DNA of 64,000 bases from Alkalinema pantanalense (GCF_050753345.1 NZ_JBLZFX010000011.1:1-64000), one strand, 5' to 3'. Counted from the first letter of the stretch, positions 34,319 through 43,896 are shown. Made by a program: numbers and translations. Notes: generated from the letters alone by a model not told the origin.

Positions 34319-36034
34319 ATGGAGCCACTGATTCTCCTTCACCCCAGCCTTAGCCCTATGAAAGCAACTAGCCTCTCTGTTTGGAAGCGGCTCAAAAAAC
34401 GTGAAATCACCGTGGATGAGGCGCTTGAGCTACTAATCGATCGCGACGGAAATGTCATTTTTGAACTGCTCGATGGGGAAGTGAGCGATCGCTTCATGCG
34501 ACAGTTCACCGATCGTCGATCTCTCCCGACAGCAATTCCGCTGTTGCTGTGGCGTAATTGTTACTATCTTGGGTGTCCCAAGGCACTATCCCCAGAAGAG
34601 TTAAAGGCGATAGGGGAACGAACGCTGACGGAAATTAAAATCGTTCCCATTTCCGAAAAAAGCTATCGCACTTGGTACCATCTCGCCAATTTGTCCCGTA
34701 GTACAATTAGTGCGGATCCGTTGGTTAATCCTTTGACAGGGGAACGGGAACAGGAAGACATTGGCCAAATCACCGAGCTACACCTTTCCCGTGCCGAAGA
34801 CCAAATTGGCCGGATTAAAACCATTATTTCCGGTGCTTTGCGCAACCGAGCCAGTGATATTCACCTAGAACCGACCGCAGAAGGGCTGCGGGTACGCTAC
34901 CGGATTGACGGGATTCTGCGGGACATCACAACCCTCCCCCCGGAAATTAGTCGGCGGGCGATCGTGGCCTTGAAAGTTATGTCCAGTATGGATATTGCCG
35001 AAAGTCGGCGGCCCCAGGATGCCCGGATTGGGGAAAGCTATGCCTCCGGTGAGCAAAATGAAATGGGCTTGGATATGCGGGTTAGTACCTTGCCCTGTGT
35101 AGGCGGAGAAAAAGCGGTCATTCGTTTGTTGCCCCGCGAAAACCCCTTTTCCGGTATGGATGAACTAGGGTTTACGCCCCATACCTTGGAAATCTACCAA
35201 TCTTGGCTCAAACAACCCCAAGGCATGGTTATCTTCACAGGGCCAACAGGATCCGGTAAAACTAGTACTCTCTACACCAGCTTGCAGACGATCGCGACAG
35301 AATATGTCAACGTCGTCACCGTTGAGGATCCAGTTGAATACGTCCTGCCCCGGATTACGCAAACCCAAGTCCATGAAGCAGCAGGCATGACCTTTGCAGC
35401 GGGGTTACGATCGATTCTGCGGCAGGATCCAGACATCATCATGGTGGGAGAAATTCGCGATCATGAAACCGCAGAAACGGCTGTCCGAGCAGCTTTGACC
35501 GGACACCTTGTACTGACAACTCTGCACACCAACGATGCCATTAGTGCCATTCCCCGGTTGAAAGATATCGGCCCAGATCCCGGATTACTCAGCGATGCGC
35601 TCTTAGGTGTTGTCGCCCAACGTCTAGTGCGCAAGGTCTGTCCCCACTGCGCCGAGCCCTACAGTCCCACTGAGAAGGAACTCACGATTCTGGGGATGAC
35701 CCGTGAAGAAGCCCAAGCCCATACTTGGATGAAGGGCAAAGGCTGTGCCCGCTGTTTCAACTCTGGCCATTTAGGGCGAGAAGCCATTATCGAATTGCTA
35801 AATATTGATGATGCAATCCGACAAATCATCTATGAAGGCACCATGACCCAACTCCATGGATATTTAGCCGAGAGTAACTTTGAGTCGTTTCGGATGGCAG
35901 CGATCGCCAAGGTTAACGCAGGGGTAACGACGGTGGATGAGATCCTACGGGTGTTGCCCCACAGTGCCTTAGCCCGTCGCAAAACCGCCCGCCCCCATAC
36001 CCATATGAAAGTAATTAACCCACAGGCAATCTAA
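34319..36034 (+). CDS. GspE/PilB-type secretion or pilus ATPase
   Basis: A 571-residue member of the type II secretion/type IV pilus ATPase family. N-terminal region (1-140) is divergent; then the N2 domain with RASDIHLEPTAEGLRVRYRI, Walker A GPTGSGKTSTLY (near 310), Asp box VEDPVEY, Walker B DPDIIMVGEIRD, His box LTTLHTNDA, and the C-terminal tetracysteine zinc site (CPHC ... CARC). Cyanobacteria have several such ATPases; PilB1 proper is longer and usually lies with pilT and pilC, absent here, so this is a paralogue. ATG at 34319 has GAGAGAG before it; the frame opens at a TTG 16 codons earlier and another ATG is 13 codons later. Confidence 0.88.
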   Translation: MEPLILLHPSLSPMKATSLSVWKRLKKREITVDEALELLIDRDGNVIFELLDGEVSDRFMRQFTDRRSLPTAIPLLLWRNCYYLGCPKALSPEELKAIGERTLTEIKIVPISEKSYRTWYHLANLSRSTISADPLVNPLTGEREQEDIGQITELHLSRAEDQIGRIKTIISGALRNRASDIHLEPTAEGLRVRYRIDGILRDITTLPPEISRRAIVALKVMSSMDIAESRRPQDARIGESYASGEQNEMGLDMRVSTLPCVGGEKAVIRLLPRENPFSGMDELGFTPHTLEIYQSWLKQPQGMVIFTGPTGSGKTSTLYTSLQTIATEYVNVVTVEDPVEYVLPRITQTQVHEAAGMTFAAGLRSILRQDPDIIMVGEIRDHETAETAVRAALTGHLVLTTLHTNDAISAIPRLKDIGPDPGLLSDALLGVVAQRLVRKVCPHCAEPYSPTEKELTILGMTREEAQAHTWMKGKGCARCFNSGHLGREAIIELLNIDDAIRQIIYEGTMTQLHGYLAESNFESFRMAAIAKVNAGVTTVDEILRVLPHSALARRKTARPHTHMKVINPQAI

Positions 36035-36145
36035 ACAAGCTTGATCAACAGTCACTCTAGGCGGGCCATCATTCTAGGCAGGCCAGAGCCATCAGGTCTA
36101 TAGAGGTAGGGACGCTATATAGGAAATCTGATTCAGATGAACAAA

Positions 36146-36254
36146 CTAGTGGTCTGTCAATTTTGATTTTGTGCGTTAGTGATCTCCAGAATCCTTATGG
36201 AATAGTCGATTTGGAATAATGTCACTCACAATTTTAAGCTTGACGCTCCACTAG
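36146..36254 (-). mobile_element. 109-bp miniature inverted-repeat element, copy A
   Basis: Begins CTAGTGGTCTGTCAA and ends TTGACGCTCCACTAG, so the ends are inverted repeats with CTAG as a possible target duplication. The whole unit matches, in reverse complement, the 109 bp at 48,099-48,207 with one mismatch that I could find. No open frame inside. It lies in the gap between the GspE-type and rhodanese genes. Orientation minus is assigned relative to copy B. Confidence 0.9.
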
Positions 36255-36334
36255 ATTGATGCTGGAGGGGGAAATCGGGGTTAAGCAGCATGGTAGGCTA
36301 GCGGAAACTTTTTGCAAAGCTTGAGCTAATCAGC

Positions 36335-36682
36335 ATGTTTCAACCCACCCTACCCAGCATCAGCGTTGTAGACTTGGCCCAAAAATTAACAGATGCGCCG
36401 CAGACCTTTCAATTGGTCGATGTCCGTGAACCAGAAGAATTGGCGATCGCACAACTACCCGGTAGCATTAGCTTGCCTCTCAGCCAGTATGAACTGTGGT
36501 CGCAGGATATTCACACCCGTCTAAATGCAGATCAGGAAATTGTAGTGTTGTGCCACCATGGGATGCGATCGGCCCAAATGTGCCAATGGCTCCTAGGGCA
36601 AGGCTTTACCCAGGTCAAAAATATTACCGGAGGGATTGATGCCTATTCTACCTACGTTGATACGGGGGTACCTCGTTATTAG
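36335..36682 (+). CDS. Rhodanese-domain protein
   Basis: A 115-residue single rhodanese domain: FQLVDVREPEELAIAQLPGS, then IVVLCHHGMRSAQMCQWLL with the active-site loop CHHGMRS and nucleophile Cys73. Single-domain rhodaneses carry persulphide sulphur for tRNA thiolation, cofactor synthesis or stress handling. ATG at 36335. Monocistronic. Specific partner unknown. Confidence 0.92.
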   Translation: MFQPTLPSISVVDLAQKLTDAPQTFQLVDVREPEELAIAQLPGSISLPLSQYELWSQDIHTRLNADQEIVVLCHHGMRSAQMCQWLLGQGFTQVKNITGGIDAYSTYVDTGVPRY

Positions 36683-37143
36683 GTGGGTAAGGCTTGGGTC
36701 AAGACTGCTCGCCACAAGCCACGACAGAAAAATAGATCTGCTATCTTAAGGTCACAGAGTGCAACCATTGCCGACACTTAGCAGCTTCTTCCAGAAGCCT
36801 GTTGAGTGGGTCGGGCGATCGTCTTCGATCGTGACACCAAGGCCCCCAAAGCTTGCATCCCATCCAATTTTGTTCAAAATCTGCTAAAACCCCAAAATCT
36901 GCTTAAAAATAGTATTTTCTCAGACCACTTCTTCTGGATCAAACTTTTTGGTCAAATCATTTTTACACAGTTCTTTTCGTTAGGCTGTTTCGTTGGACTT
37001 CGTTTAGCGAACTTGTGAAGTCTCTATTGCAAAGTCTCTACTAGGCAACTATCAACCCCGTCCCATTGCCTGATTTCTACTTACCCTGATTTCTATTTCC
37101 CCTGATTGCTACGCCCTTAGTTCCCTTTCCCAGTTCCTTCAAA
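36683..37143. other. Intergenic region upstream of hrcA
   Basis: No gene supported; a 70-codon open frame at 36806-37018 has no family likeness. Repeated CCCTGATT(T/G)CTA phrases occur near 37084-37110. No CIRCE inverted repeat (TTAGCACTC-N9-GAGTGCTAA) is visible, so hrcA does not appear to control itself here. Confidence 0.5.
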
Positions 37144-38232
37144 ATGTCTATTCAAATCACCCTTAACAATCGCCAACAGCAAGTGCTTTGGGCGACCGTC
37201 CGCCACTATGTCGCTACCGCAGAACCTGTGGGCTCGGAAGTGCTGGTTAAGGAATATAACATGAGTGTCAGTTCGGCGACGATTCGTAACGCCATGGGCT
37301 TTTTAGAAAAAGCGGGACTGTTGTATCAACCCCATCCTTCGGCAGGACGCATTCCCTCGGATTCGGGCTACCGTCTTTATGTGGATCAGCTCATGCAGCC
37401 GATGCCACAGATGTCCCCTCAAGTGGAACGGTTGTTAGCCGATCGCTTGCAATCCAGTAGCTGGAGTGCAGAGGCAGTCCTGAAAGGTGCAGCGCAAATT
37501 CTGGCGACCCTGAGTGGTTACATCACGTTGATCACCACCCCTCTGACCCACAGTTTGGAACTGCGCCATCTACAACTCGTGCAGATAGATCCTACGCGGG
37601 TAATGCTCATTATTGTGACGGATACCTATGAAACTCAGTCCGTCCTCATGCCGTTACCGGCGTTAGATGAGCTTGAAGATGCCGCACTACTCGAGCAGGA
37701 ATTGCAGATTCTGTCCAACTTTTTAAACGATCGCCTACGGGGCAAAACCTTGGTGGATGTACAAGCAGTGGATTGGCGGGAATTGGGGCAAGAATTTGAG
37801 CGGTATGGCAGTTTGCTGACGGCGATCGCGCAAGAAGTTGATCAACGGCTGGCTCAGGTTTCTGCACCCACCCAAATCTTGATTAGTGGCTTAGCGGATG
37901 TTTTACGGCAACCCGAGTTTTCGGAATTGCAACAACTACAAACCATTCTGCAATTGCTGGAAGAAGGCCAGCAGCAGCTTGTCCCCCTAATTTTCGATCG
38001 ACCCCAAAGCGGAGATTTACAAACCCAACGAGATCGTCGCGTTACCGTGCGCATTGGAGCCGAAAATCCCCTGGAACCCATCCGTTCCTGCACACTAATT
38101 TCCTCGACCTATCATCGAGGCAATGTTCCCGTTGGCAGCATTGGGGTGCTAGGGCCAACCCGCATGGACTACGACAGCGCGATCGCCCTCGTAGAAGCAA
38201 CCGCAGATTATTTGTCAGAACGGCTCAGTTAG
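37144..38232 (+). CDS. hrcA: Heat-inducible transcription repressor HrcA
   Basis: HrcA represses chaperone genes (groESL, dnaK in many bacteria) by binding the CIRCE operator, with activity set by GroEL. The 362-residue protein has the N-terminal winged helix (RQQQVLWATVRHYVATAEPV, then SVSSATIRNAMGFLEKAGLL and HPSAGRIPSDSGYRLYV) and the C-terminal GAF-like and dimerisation parts ending SIGVLGPTRMDYDSAIALVE. ATG at 37144. It is not next to grpE/dnaK/dnaJ. The last four bases overlap the end of the convergent sucD gene. Confidence 0.95.
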   Translation: MSIQITLNNRQQQVLWATVRHYVATAEPVGSEVLVKEYNMSVSSATIRNAMGFLEKAGLLYQPHPSAGRIPSDSGYRLYVDQLMQPMPQMSPQVERLLADRLQSSSWSAEAVLKGAAQILATLSGYITLITTPLTHSLELRHLQLVQIDPTRVMLIIVTDTYETQSVLMPLPALDELEDAALLEQELQILSNFLNDRLRGKTLVDVQAVDWRELGQEFERYGSLLTAIAQEVDQRLAQVSAPTQILISGLADVLRQPEFSELQQLQTILQLLEEGQQQLVPLIFDRPQSGDLQTQRDRRVTVRIGAENPLEPIRSCTLISSTYHRGNVPVGSIGVLGPTRMDYDSAIALVEATADYLSERLS

Positions 38233-39143
38233 GATGCTTGCAGGTTAGACGGCGATCGCTTTAATAGTTTGCGCACGAGATCAGGAATCTGCGAGGGCCG
38301 TTCGGCGACAGGCACCCCTGCCCGCTTAAAAGCAGCCACCTTGCTTTCGGCTGTACCAATATCTGGGCCAAAGTCCAACGTTTTTGATTCAATAATGGCC
38401 CCTGCATGGCCGATACGACGATTGCGGGGGGCAGTGTGGCCTGCAATGTAGGCAATCACTGGCTTATCGATCGCCTCAGAAATGTAGTGGGCCGCCCGTT
38501 CTTCACTATCGCCGCCAATTTCTCCCACTAACACAATGACTTCTGTTTGATCATCCTCTTCCAAAATTTGTAGCCATTGGGGAAAGGTTGAGCCCACGAT
38601 CGCATCACAGCCAATACTGACACCGATCGATTGACCAATACCTGCCCGCGTCAACGTTCGGGCAATTTCATAGGTCAAGGGGCCATTGCGAGTAATCAAA
38701 CCCACATTTCCCGGCATGTAGAAATCAGGGGGATGGATCCCTAGCAAAATTTGTCCCGGCACAATGACACCAGGGCCATTCGGCCCCACAACCAATGTTT
38801 CCGTCGCCTCTGCCTGCCGAACTAAATGCACCATATCGAGGGGCGGAATCCCTTGGCTAATCAAAATAATTTGCCGGATTCCAGCCCGAATAGCCTCTAA
38901 TGCTGCATCTAGAGCAGCATAGGGATGGGTGCAAATTACCGTAGTGGAAATCCCCCGCGAAATCGCCGGAATCTGCTCCACCATGTCATAGATGGGAATG
39001 CCTGCAACTGTATCTCCCCCATCGCCCGGACTCACTCCCGCCACAATATGGGTGCCGTAAGCTTTCATTAAAGGCGCATAGGTCATCCCTAAGGGCTCGG
39101 CAATTCCCTGAATAATGACTTGACTAGTTGGAGCAAAAATCAT
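38229..39143 (-). CDS. sucD: Succinate-CoA ligase subunit alpha
   Basis: The alpha subunit of succinyl-CoA synthetase, which interconverts succinyl-CoA and succinate with ATP or GTP formation. The 304-residue protein has a CoA-binding Rossmann domain (about 1-125: VAGVSPGDGG, VICTHPYAAL, GPNGPGVI) and the ligase domain with GEIGGDSEERAA and the phospho-histidine loop RRIGHAGAII. GPNGPG replaces the usual GPNCPG. ATG at 39141-39143. The beta subunit gene lies upstream on the same strand but 711 bp away, so the two may have separate promoters. Convergent with hrcA, overlapping by four bases. Confidence 0.94.
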   Translation of the reverse strand: MIFAPTSQVIIQGIAEPLGMTYAPLMKAYGTHIVAGVSPGDGGDTVAGIPIYDMVEQIPAISRGISTTVICTHPYAALDAALEAIRAGIRQIILISQGIPPLDMVHLVRQAEATETLVVGPNGPGVIVPGQILLGIHPPDFYMPGNVGLITRNGPLTYEIARTLTRAGIGQSIGVSIGCDAIVGSTFPQWLQILEEDDQTEVIVLVGEIGGDSEERAAHYISEAIDKPVIAYIAGHTAPRNRRIGHAGAIIESKTLDFGPDIGTAESKVAAFKRAGVPVAERPSQIPDLVRKLLKRSPSNLQAS

Positions 39144-39854
39144 AAGGTGTCGAACTAACTGAATGGCTCACGACGGAGCTGAGTGTCACAGAACCCAAAG
39201 ACTTACAGAACTCAAAGACTTGCTATCAATAAACAATCAACTAATCATTAAATTTGTTAATGATTAAACTTTTGATGGCTGAACCATGTAAACAAACTCA
39301 TCAGGAAACCTTCGTTTCAAGATTTTTCAAGGAAAGATTAAGAGCTAACTAAGGAACAACTGAGTAAAAACTGAGTTAACAGGATGACTCAGCAACAAGC
39401 TTGCAAATAGCCTCATTGGATGAACACACAAACTAGGAACAGACTCATAACCAACCGGGAAAAGTTCAGGAATAGGTTCGCAATTAGCTCATAACAATTT
39501 TCAAACAGAGAGTTTTTGCAAAACCGGGGTTTCAGAGGAAATAACTTTGCTTAACTAGTAGAGGTTAGAAGTCTGTGCTATGGACTATAAAACGGTTCTC
39601 TCTAAACTCGCAAGATGTCCATCATTTAAGACTTTTTATGACATACAGGAAGAATACTAATACTTCTGTCCTACATGTCAAAACCTGTTTAGCCTCATAG
39701 TTGCGCTATTTCCTATAGGATAACGATTTCATCCGAGGGCTGTTGATAGATGGATGACATTAATTAAGTTGCCCTTATGTTTGGAGCTAGGCCACGAAAG
39801 AGAAAGAATTTCCGTGAAATTACGGAAGTGACGAAGATTAAGTAACGGTTAAAA
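39144..39854 (-). other. 711-bp gap between sucC and sucD, no gene seen
   Basis: Unusually long for genes normally in one operon. It holds TAATCATTAA/TTAATGATTA, a 10-bp perfect palindrome around five bases (39242-39266), and many loose repeats of ACTCA(T/A)AAC and GGAACA-type phrases, but no open frame of note. Promoter DNA for sucD is likely near the palindrome. Confidence 0.5.
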
Positions 39855-41048
39855 CTAGCTTTTGTTTCGTTTAACTCGACTCATCAGTTCTTTAATGGAT
39901 TCATCCAAATCTTCTAGGAGGACGATCGAAGTTCCGTCCAGGGTTTGCTGAGCCGCTTCGTAGTCGTTGCCGACAATCCGCACAATAATTTGGGGGGTAA
40001 AGACTACACGACTGACGATCGATTCTTCCTGTCCACGGGCGTAGGTACGCATGTTACGGGTGTGAGTCTGCAAAAACTTCACTAAGGTCTGGGCAATGTC
40101 CTGACAAGACACAATTCCACCCACCAAGTTGATCAGAATAACTTTGAGTTGGGATTGTTGTCCCATACGTTCCAAACCTTGCTCCAACCGCTGGCAGAGC
40201 GTGTTTGGCACCCATTGGTGGTGGGTTTCGCTACCAATATTGAGAAAACATAGCGGTTTACCACCCATTTGGTAAACCAAATCTAAGGTTGCCATCGTGA
40301 GGCCCGCACCGTTGCAAATGAGACCGATCGCGCCATCGGTTTCCATGGTCATTTGCAATTCCGGCTGCCGATCGAGGGGATTGACGATCGGAGATTCGCT
40401 GAGATTTGCCAGATCAGGATGGCGTCCCAAGGATCCATCGTTGACTGTAATCTTGCCATCTAGCGCCATGATTTGACCTTTGCTATCAACGGCTAGGGGA
40501 TTAATTTCAATCAGATCTAAATCTTTGTCGTCGAGCAGCCAATACATTTTTTCAATAACTTGGCTGACGGCGTTCATCAAATCACCCTGCAAGCCCATCT
40601 TGAGTGCCAACTGGCGGGCATAGAAGGGGGAAAAATCACCATCTACTACAACCTGTTGCATTTGATCGATCGCGGATTGGACTTCCATGCCCCCTTTGCA
40701 AGAACCGAGGAGAACGGGGCGACGAATCGATCGATTTAATGTAACTGCTAAATAAAACTCCTGAACCGCATCAAATTTAGCTTCTGCTAACAACGCTTTG
40801 GGATATTCCCCCATAATGGGCAAATTAAAAATGGTTTGAGCGGCTGCAACGGCGTCAATCGTGTTTTCAACGAAGCGGACTCCCCCCATGCGCCCCCGGC
40901 CTCCAATGTAAACCTGGGACTTTAAAACCACGGGATAGGGAATGGTGAGATTTCTCAGATCCTTGGGCCGATCGATCCGTTGGGAAGGCAAGACCGGAAT
41001 ACCCACTGTCCGGAATAGTTCTTTGGCTTGATATTCGAGCAGATCCAT
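39855..41048 (-). CDS. sucC: Succinate-CoA ligase subunit beta
   Basis: The nucleotide-binding beta subunit partnering SucD. The 397-residue protein starts MDLLEYQAKELFRTVGIPV, has the ATP-grasp fold (VVLKSQVYIGGRGRMGGVRF near 50; DLIEINPLAVDSKGQIMALD near 185) and the C-terminal CoA-ligase domain (GAIGLICNGAGLTMATLDLV near 235; ILINLVGGIVSCQDIA near 320). The open frame begins nine codons earlier (MPPKRRKRT), but the homologous start is ATG at 41046-41048. Cyanobacteria run a modified TCA cycle via 2-oxoglutarate decarboxylase, with this enzyme handling succinyl-CoA. Confidence 0.94.
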   Translation of the reverse strand: MDLLEYQAKELFRTVGIPVLPSQRIDRPKDLRNLTIPYPVVLKSQVYIGGRGRMGGVRFVENTIDAVAAAQTIFNLPIMGEYPKALLAEAKFDAVQEFYLAVTLNRSIRRPVLLGSCKGGMEVQSAIDQMQQVVVDGDFSPFYARQLALKMGLQGDLMNAVSQVIEKMYWLLDDKDLDLIEINPLAVDSKGQIMALDGKITVNDGSLGRHPDLANLSESPIVNPLDRQPELQMTMETDGAIGLICNGAGLTMATLDLVYQMGGKPLCFLNIGSETHHQWVPNTLCQRLEQGLERMGQQSQLKVILINLVGGIVSCQDIAQTLVKFLQTHTRNMRTYARGQEESIVSRVVFTPQIIVRIVGNDYEAAQQTLDGTSIVLLEDLDESIKELMSRVKRNKS

Positions 41049-41362
41049 AGTTCGCTTGCGTCTCTTGGGTGGCATATCCTGGCTTCCAACTCCTTAAAAA
41101 TATACTTTTGCGGCAATCTTTTGCGGCAATTAGATCTATTAATCCATGGCTAGCAAGAGAACCCTAGGAGTTTATTGCTGCAATTCTGTCTACGCACGCT
41201 TATCCTAGCGAGGCTACCCCCATCATCTCTATATGCTGCTTGACATCGTTATTGTTCCAATGACGGTAGTTCAATGTTGGTTCGAGCAAGTTGTGTTGAA
41301 TGGAACGTGCGATCGTCTGACTTGAGATTAATTGTTTTTAATTACTTTTATAGGAGTTACTT
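41049..41362. other. Divergent promoter region sucC/esterase
   Basis: No gene seen. TTTTGCGGCAATCTTTTGCGGCAAT near 41105-41130 is a short tandem duplication of TTTTGCGGCAAT. AT-rich DNA near 41325-41350 precedes the esterase. Confidence 0.4.
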
Positions 41363-41998
41363 ATGATGTACGTCTATCTTCATGGCTTTGCTTCTACTCC
41401 ACGATCGTGGAAAGCTCAATTGGCCAAATCTCGATGGCAAAAACATCACCAGAGATTAATTACACCGGATCTGAATCAAGGCGATTTTTCCCACTTAACC
41501 CTCAGTCGCCAAATTCAACAGGTTCAAACGTTGATTACCAATGCATCGGAGGTTACGCTGATTGGCTCTAGCTTTGGAGGATTGACAGCAGCCTGGCTAG
41601 GGGAACGGTTCCCGAATGTGCAAAAGCTGGTCTTACTGGCTCCCGCATTTTACTTTTTAGACAATTGGTTGCCAACGATCGACCCATCAGCCCTACAAAC
41701 TTGGCAAGCGGGAGAGCCGATGATGGTTTATCACTATGGCGAAGGCAAAAAAATGCCCCTTCACTACCCATTCATCCAGGATTTAGAACAGTACTCTGAA
41801 TCACATTTGCAAAGATCCCTACCGACTCTGATTATTCATGGTCAAGGGGATCAAATCATTCCGATTCAATCTAGTTATCAATATTCCCAAAATCGTCCCT
41901 GGGTCACTGTAGAAACCGTAGATGACGACCATGCTCTTACGCAGATTCCAGAAGCTATCTGGCGAAAGATTGAGCAATTTTGCGGTTTACAACCCTAA
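41363..41998 (+). CDS. YqiA/YcfP-type alpha/beta esterase
   Basis: A 211-residue compact alpha/beta hydrolase: VYLHGFASTPRSWKA start, nucleophile GSSFGG with Ser70, acid residue in IIHGQGDQIIPI near 158 and His in DDDHAL near 195. Members of this UPF0227/YqiA group are small cytoplasmic esterases of unknown physiological substrate. The start is supported by AGGAG six bases before ATGATG at 41363. It precedes the CAAD protein gene by 149 bp on the same strand. Confidence 0.85.
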   Translation: MMYVYLHGFASTPRSWKAQLAKSRWQKHHQRLITPDLNQGDFSHLTLSRQIQQVQTLITNASEVTLIGSSFGGLTAAWLGERFPNVQKLVLLAPAFYFLDNWLPTIDPSALQTWQAGEPMMVYHYGEGKKMPLHYPFIQDLEQYSESHLQRSLPTLIIHGQGDQIIPIQSSYQYSQNRPWVTVETVDDDHALTQIPEAIWRKIEQFCGLQP

Positions 41999-42147
41999 CA
42001 TTCAAAAAATGACTAACTCCATTGGTTTTGAGGACGATTGGGGACGAAAGTTGAGTTTGATTTGATTTCCCTATCTCCTGGTGAAAACGGATGGCAAGAA
42101 ATCCAGGAGAGGCAGTATCATGAACGAGTCGTGGTTGAGAGGACAAA

Positions 42148-42582
42148 ATGTTAAGTATGGAAACAGAATTGCAACAAGGCGAGTCTACGGCACAATCGGA
42201 AGCGACCATCAGCCTGGAAGAAGCTGGAACCCTAGCTCAACTATCTAGTACGAACGAGACTAGCGAACAGGTAAAAGAAGTACTGAACGCTGCCTACGAG
42301 ATTCTGTCTAATCTGCCGGAGCGTTTGGGTGAGTTCTTCACTGAGTACAAACAGTTGATGGTCACCCTGGGATTGATTTTTGGGTCGATCGTAGCCGTCA
42401 AACTAACCCTCGCTTTGTTGGCTGCATTGAATGAAATTCCGTTGGTAGAACCTGTGTTGGAGTTGATTGGTTTGGGCTACTCAACTTGGTTCGTTATTCG
42501 CTTTATGTTGAAGGCTGAGAAGCGCCAAGAGTTCTACGCAAAGTTTAACGATACGAAGGATCAAGTATTGGGTTCTAAGTAA
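42148..42582 (+). CDS. CAAD-domain (CURT1-type) thylakoid membrane protein
   Basis: A 144-residue protein: acidic N-terminal half (about 1-45), an amphipathic helix (VKEVLNAAYEILSNLPERLG), two membrane spans (about 68-95 and 98-121) and a basic amphipathic C-terminal helix (KAEKRQEFYAKFNDTKDQVL). This is the CAAD/CURT1 arrangement; CURT1 proteins shape thylakoid membranes, bending grana margins in plants and biogenic thylakoid zones in cyanobacteria. Start ATG at 42148 with GAGAGGACAAA before it. A terminator follows. Confidence 0.88.
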   Translation: MLSMETELQQGESTAQSEATISLEEAGTLAQLSSTNETSEQVKEVLNAAYEILSNLPERLGEFFTEYKQLMVTLGLIFGSIVAVKLTLALLAALNEIPLVEPVLELIGLGYSTWFVIRFMLKAEKRQEFYAKFNDTKDQVLGSK

Positions 42583-42727
42583 TTGTCCTGTGATTGAACG
42601 TCGAACGATCGACAAGTAGGGCAAAGAGGGTTGAAGCTGTTTTATAGAGCCAGTCTTATAGAGCCAGTGAATGCCTAAAAGTTGATGCAACTTTGAAATC
42701 AGCACGATCGTCATCGATTGTCTAAGT

Positions 42728-42763
42728 AGCTTCGGGGTCACAAACTCCGAAGCTGCTTTTTTT
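42728..42763 (+). terminator. Intrinsic terminator of the CAAD gene
   Basis: AGCTTCGG (42728) pairs with CCGAAGCT (42747-42754), followed by GCTTTTTTT. It lies 146 bp past the CAAD stop. Confidence 0.85.
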
Positions 42764-42959
42764 AGCAATCAAGCTATTAGAAATCAAGCTCATAGTCGTA
42801 GCCAGTTTATTCTGACTGACTAGTACAATCGCATTGTTACCTTCAGATAGATTTTATTGAAAGTAGAATTTTATTGATCTTATCGATCGAAAAACTGACA
42901 AGGTTCTTCCAATAGCGTAGAATTGAAAGGTTGTCTAAAACAGCAAGACTCGTAGCCCT

Positions 42960-43130
42960 ATGGCATGTCCTAAGAAGAAAACCTCCAATGGCAAACGCGA
43001 TCAGCGTCGTGCAACTTGGAATCGGAAGGCTGAACTGCAAGCGCAGCGAGCCCTATCTCTCGGTAAGTCTGTCCTCACCGGTCGGGCTAAGGGATTTGTT
43101 TATCCCACTGAAACAGAAGACGAAGAGTAA
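42960..43130 (+). CDS. rpmF: Ribosomal protein L32
   Basis: A 56-residue L32: MACPKKKTSNGKRDQRRATW start, then NRKAELQAQRALSLGKSVLT and an acidic TETEDEE end. The SKRDQRRA-like and SLGKSVLTGRAKGFVYP segments are the cyanobacterial/chloroplast L32 signature. It lacks the zinc-binding cysteines of some bacterial L32 forms, having only Cys3. ATG at 42960. The molybdopterin oxidoreductase gene starts 12 bp downstream and is probably co-transcribed. Confidence 0.95.
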   Translation: MACPKKKTSNGKRDQRRATWNRKAELQAQRALSLGKSVLTGRAKGFVYPTETEDEE

Positions 43131-43142
43131 GGTTAGAGCAAG

Positions 43143-43739
43143 ATGCTGGGCAAGTTTTTTCACAAGCCGAGCGATGAATTGCGCGATCGTGTACCTCCGG
43201 GGCAGCACCTGGCGACGGGTTTCCCAGTGTTGACCTACGGAGATACACCATCTGTTTCTGCTGAAAATTGGCAGCTTAAAGTGTGGGGCCTCGCGCAGGA
43301 GAGAACGATCTCCTGGCACGACTTGCTAGCCATGCCCCAGAGCGAATTTACCGCTGATTTCCACTGTGTGACAACTTGGTCCAAATTGGACGTGCAGTGG
43401 CGCGGCGTCAAAGTGACAGATTTTATGCAGGCGATCGAGGTTGATCCAAAGGCTGTGCACGTGATGCAGCACGCCTATGGTGGGTATACAACCAATCTCG
43501 CTTTGGAAGATTTTATCAGAGAAGAAAATTTCTTTGCCCACACCCTCTATGGTGAACCGTTACCTTCGCCCCATGGTGGCCCGGTGCGACTCGTGGTGCC
43601 CCATCTCTATGCTTGGAAGGGTGCTAAGTGGATTAACGGGCTGGAATTTCTCGATCGACAGGAATTAGGCTTTTGGGAACGAAACGGCTATCACCACCGG
43701 GGTGAACCATTTGCAGAAGAGCGGTATAGCGATCGCTAG
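43143..43739 (+). CDS. Sulfite-oxidase-like molybdopterin oxidoreductase
   Basis: A 198-residue soluble protein with one oxidoreductase molybdopterin-binding domain: WQLKVWGLAQERTISWHDLL, the ADFHCVTTWSKLDVQWRGV core carrying the molybdenum-ligand Cys75, GGYTTNLALEDF, and GGPVRLVVPHLYAWKGAKWI near 145-170. It resembles the catalytic part of sulfite oxidase and MsrP, without heme or dimerisation domains and without a Tat signal, so it is presumably cytoplasmic. Natural substrate unknown. Starts 12 bp after rpmF. Confidence 0.9.
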   Translation: MLGKFFHKPSDELRDRVPPGQHLATGFPVLTYGDTPSVSAENWQLKVWGLAQERTISWHDLLAMPQSEFTADFHCVTTWSKLDVQWRGVKVTDFMQAIEVDPKAVHVMQHAYGGYTTNLALEDFIREENFFAHTLYGEPLPSPHGGPVRLVVPHLYAWKGAKWINGLEFLDRQELGFWERNGYHHRGEPFAEERYSDR

Positions 43740-43896
43740 GCAATCCTGGCAATGCTAATCTGCAACCTATTTAGAATTCGCCTGAGATTCTAAATAGGAC
43801 AGCGAGTATAACGATTTTTCGGGCGATCGGTGTGGCATGATGGCAGGAACGATCGCGTAATGACGATCGCTTGAGTTCGCTATTTGAGGGCTTGCT

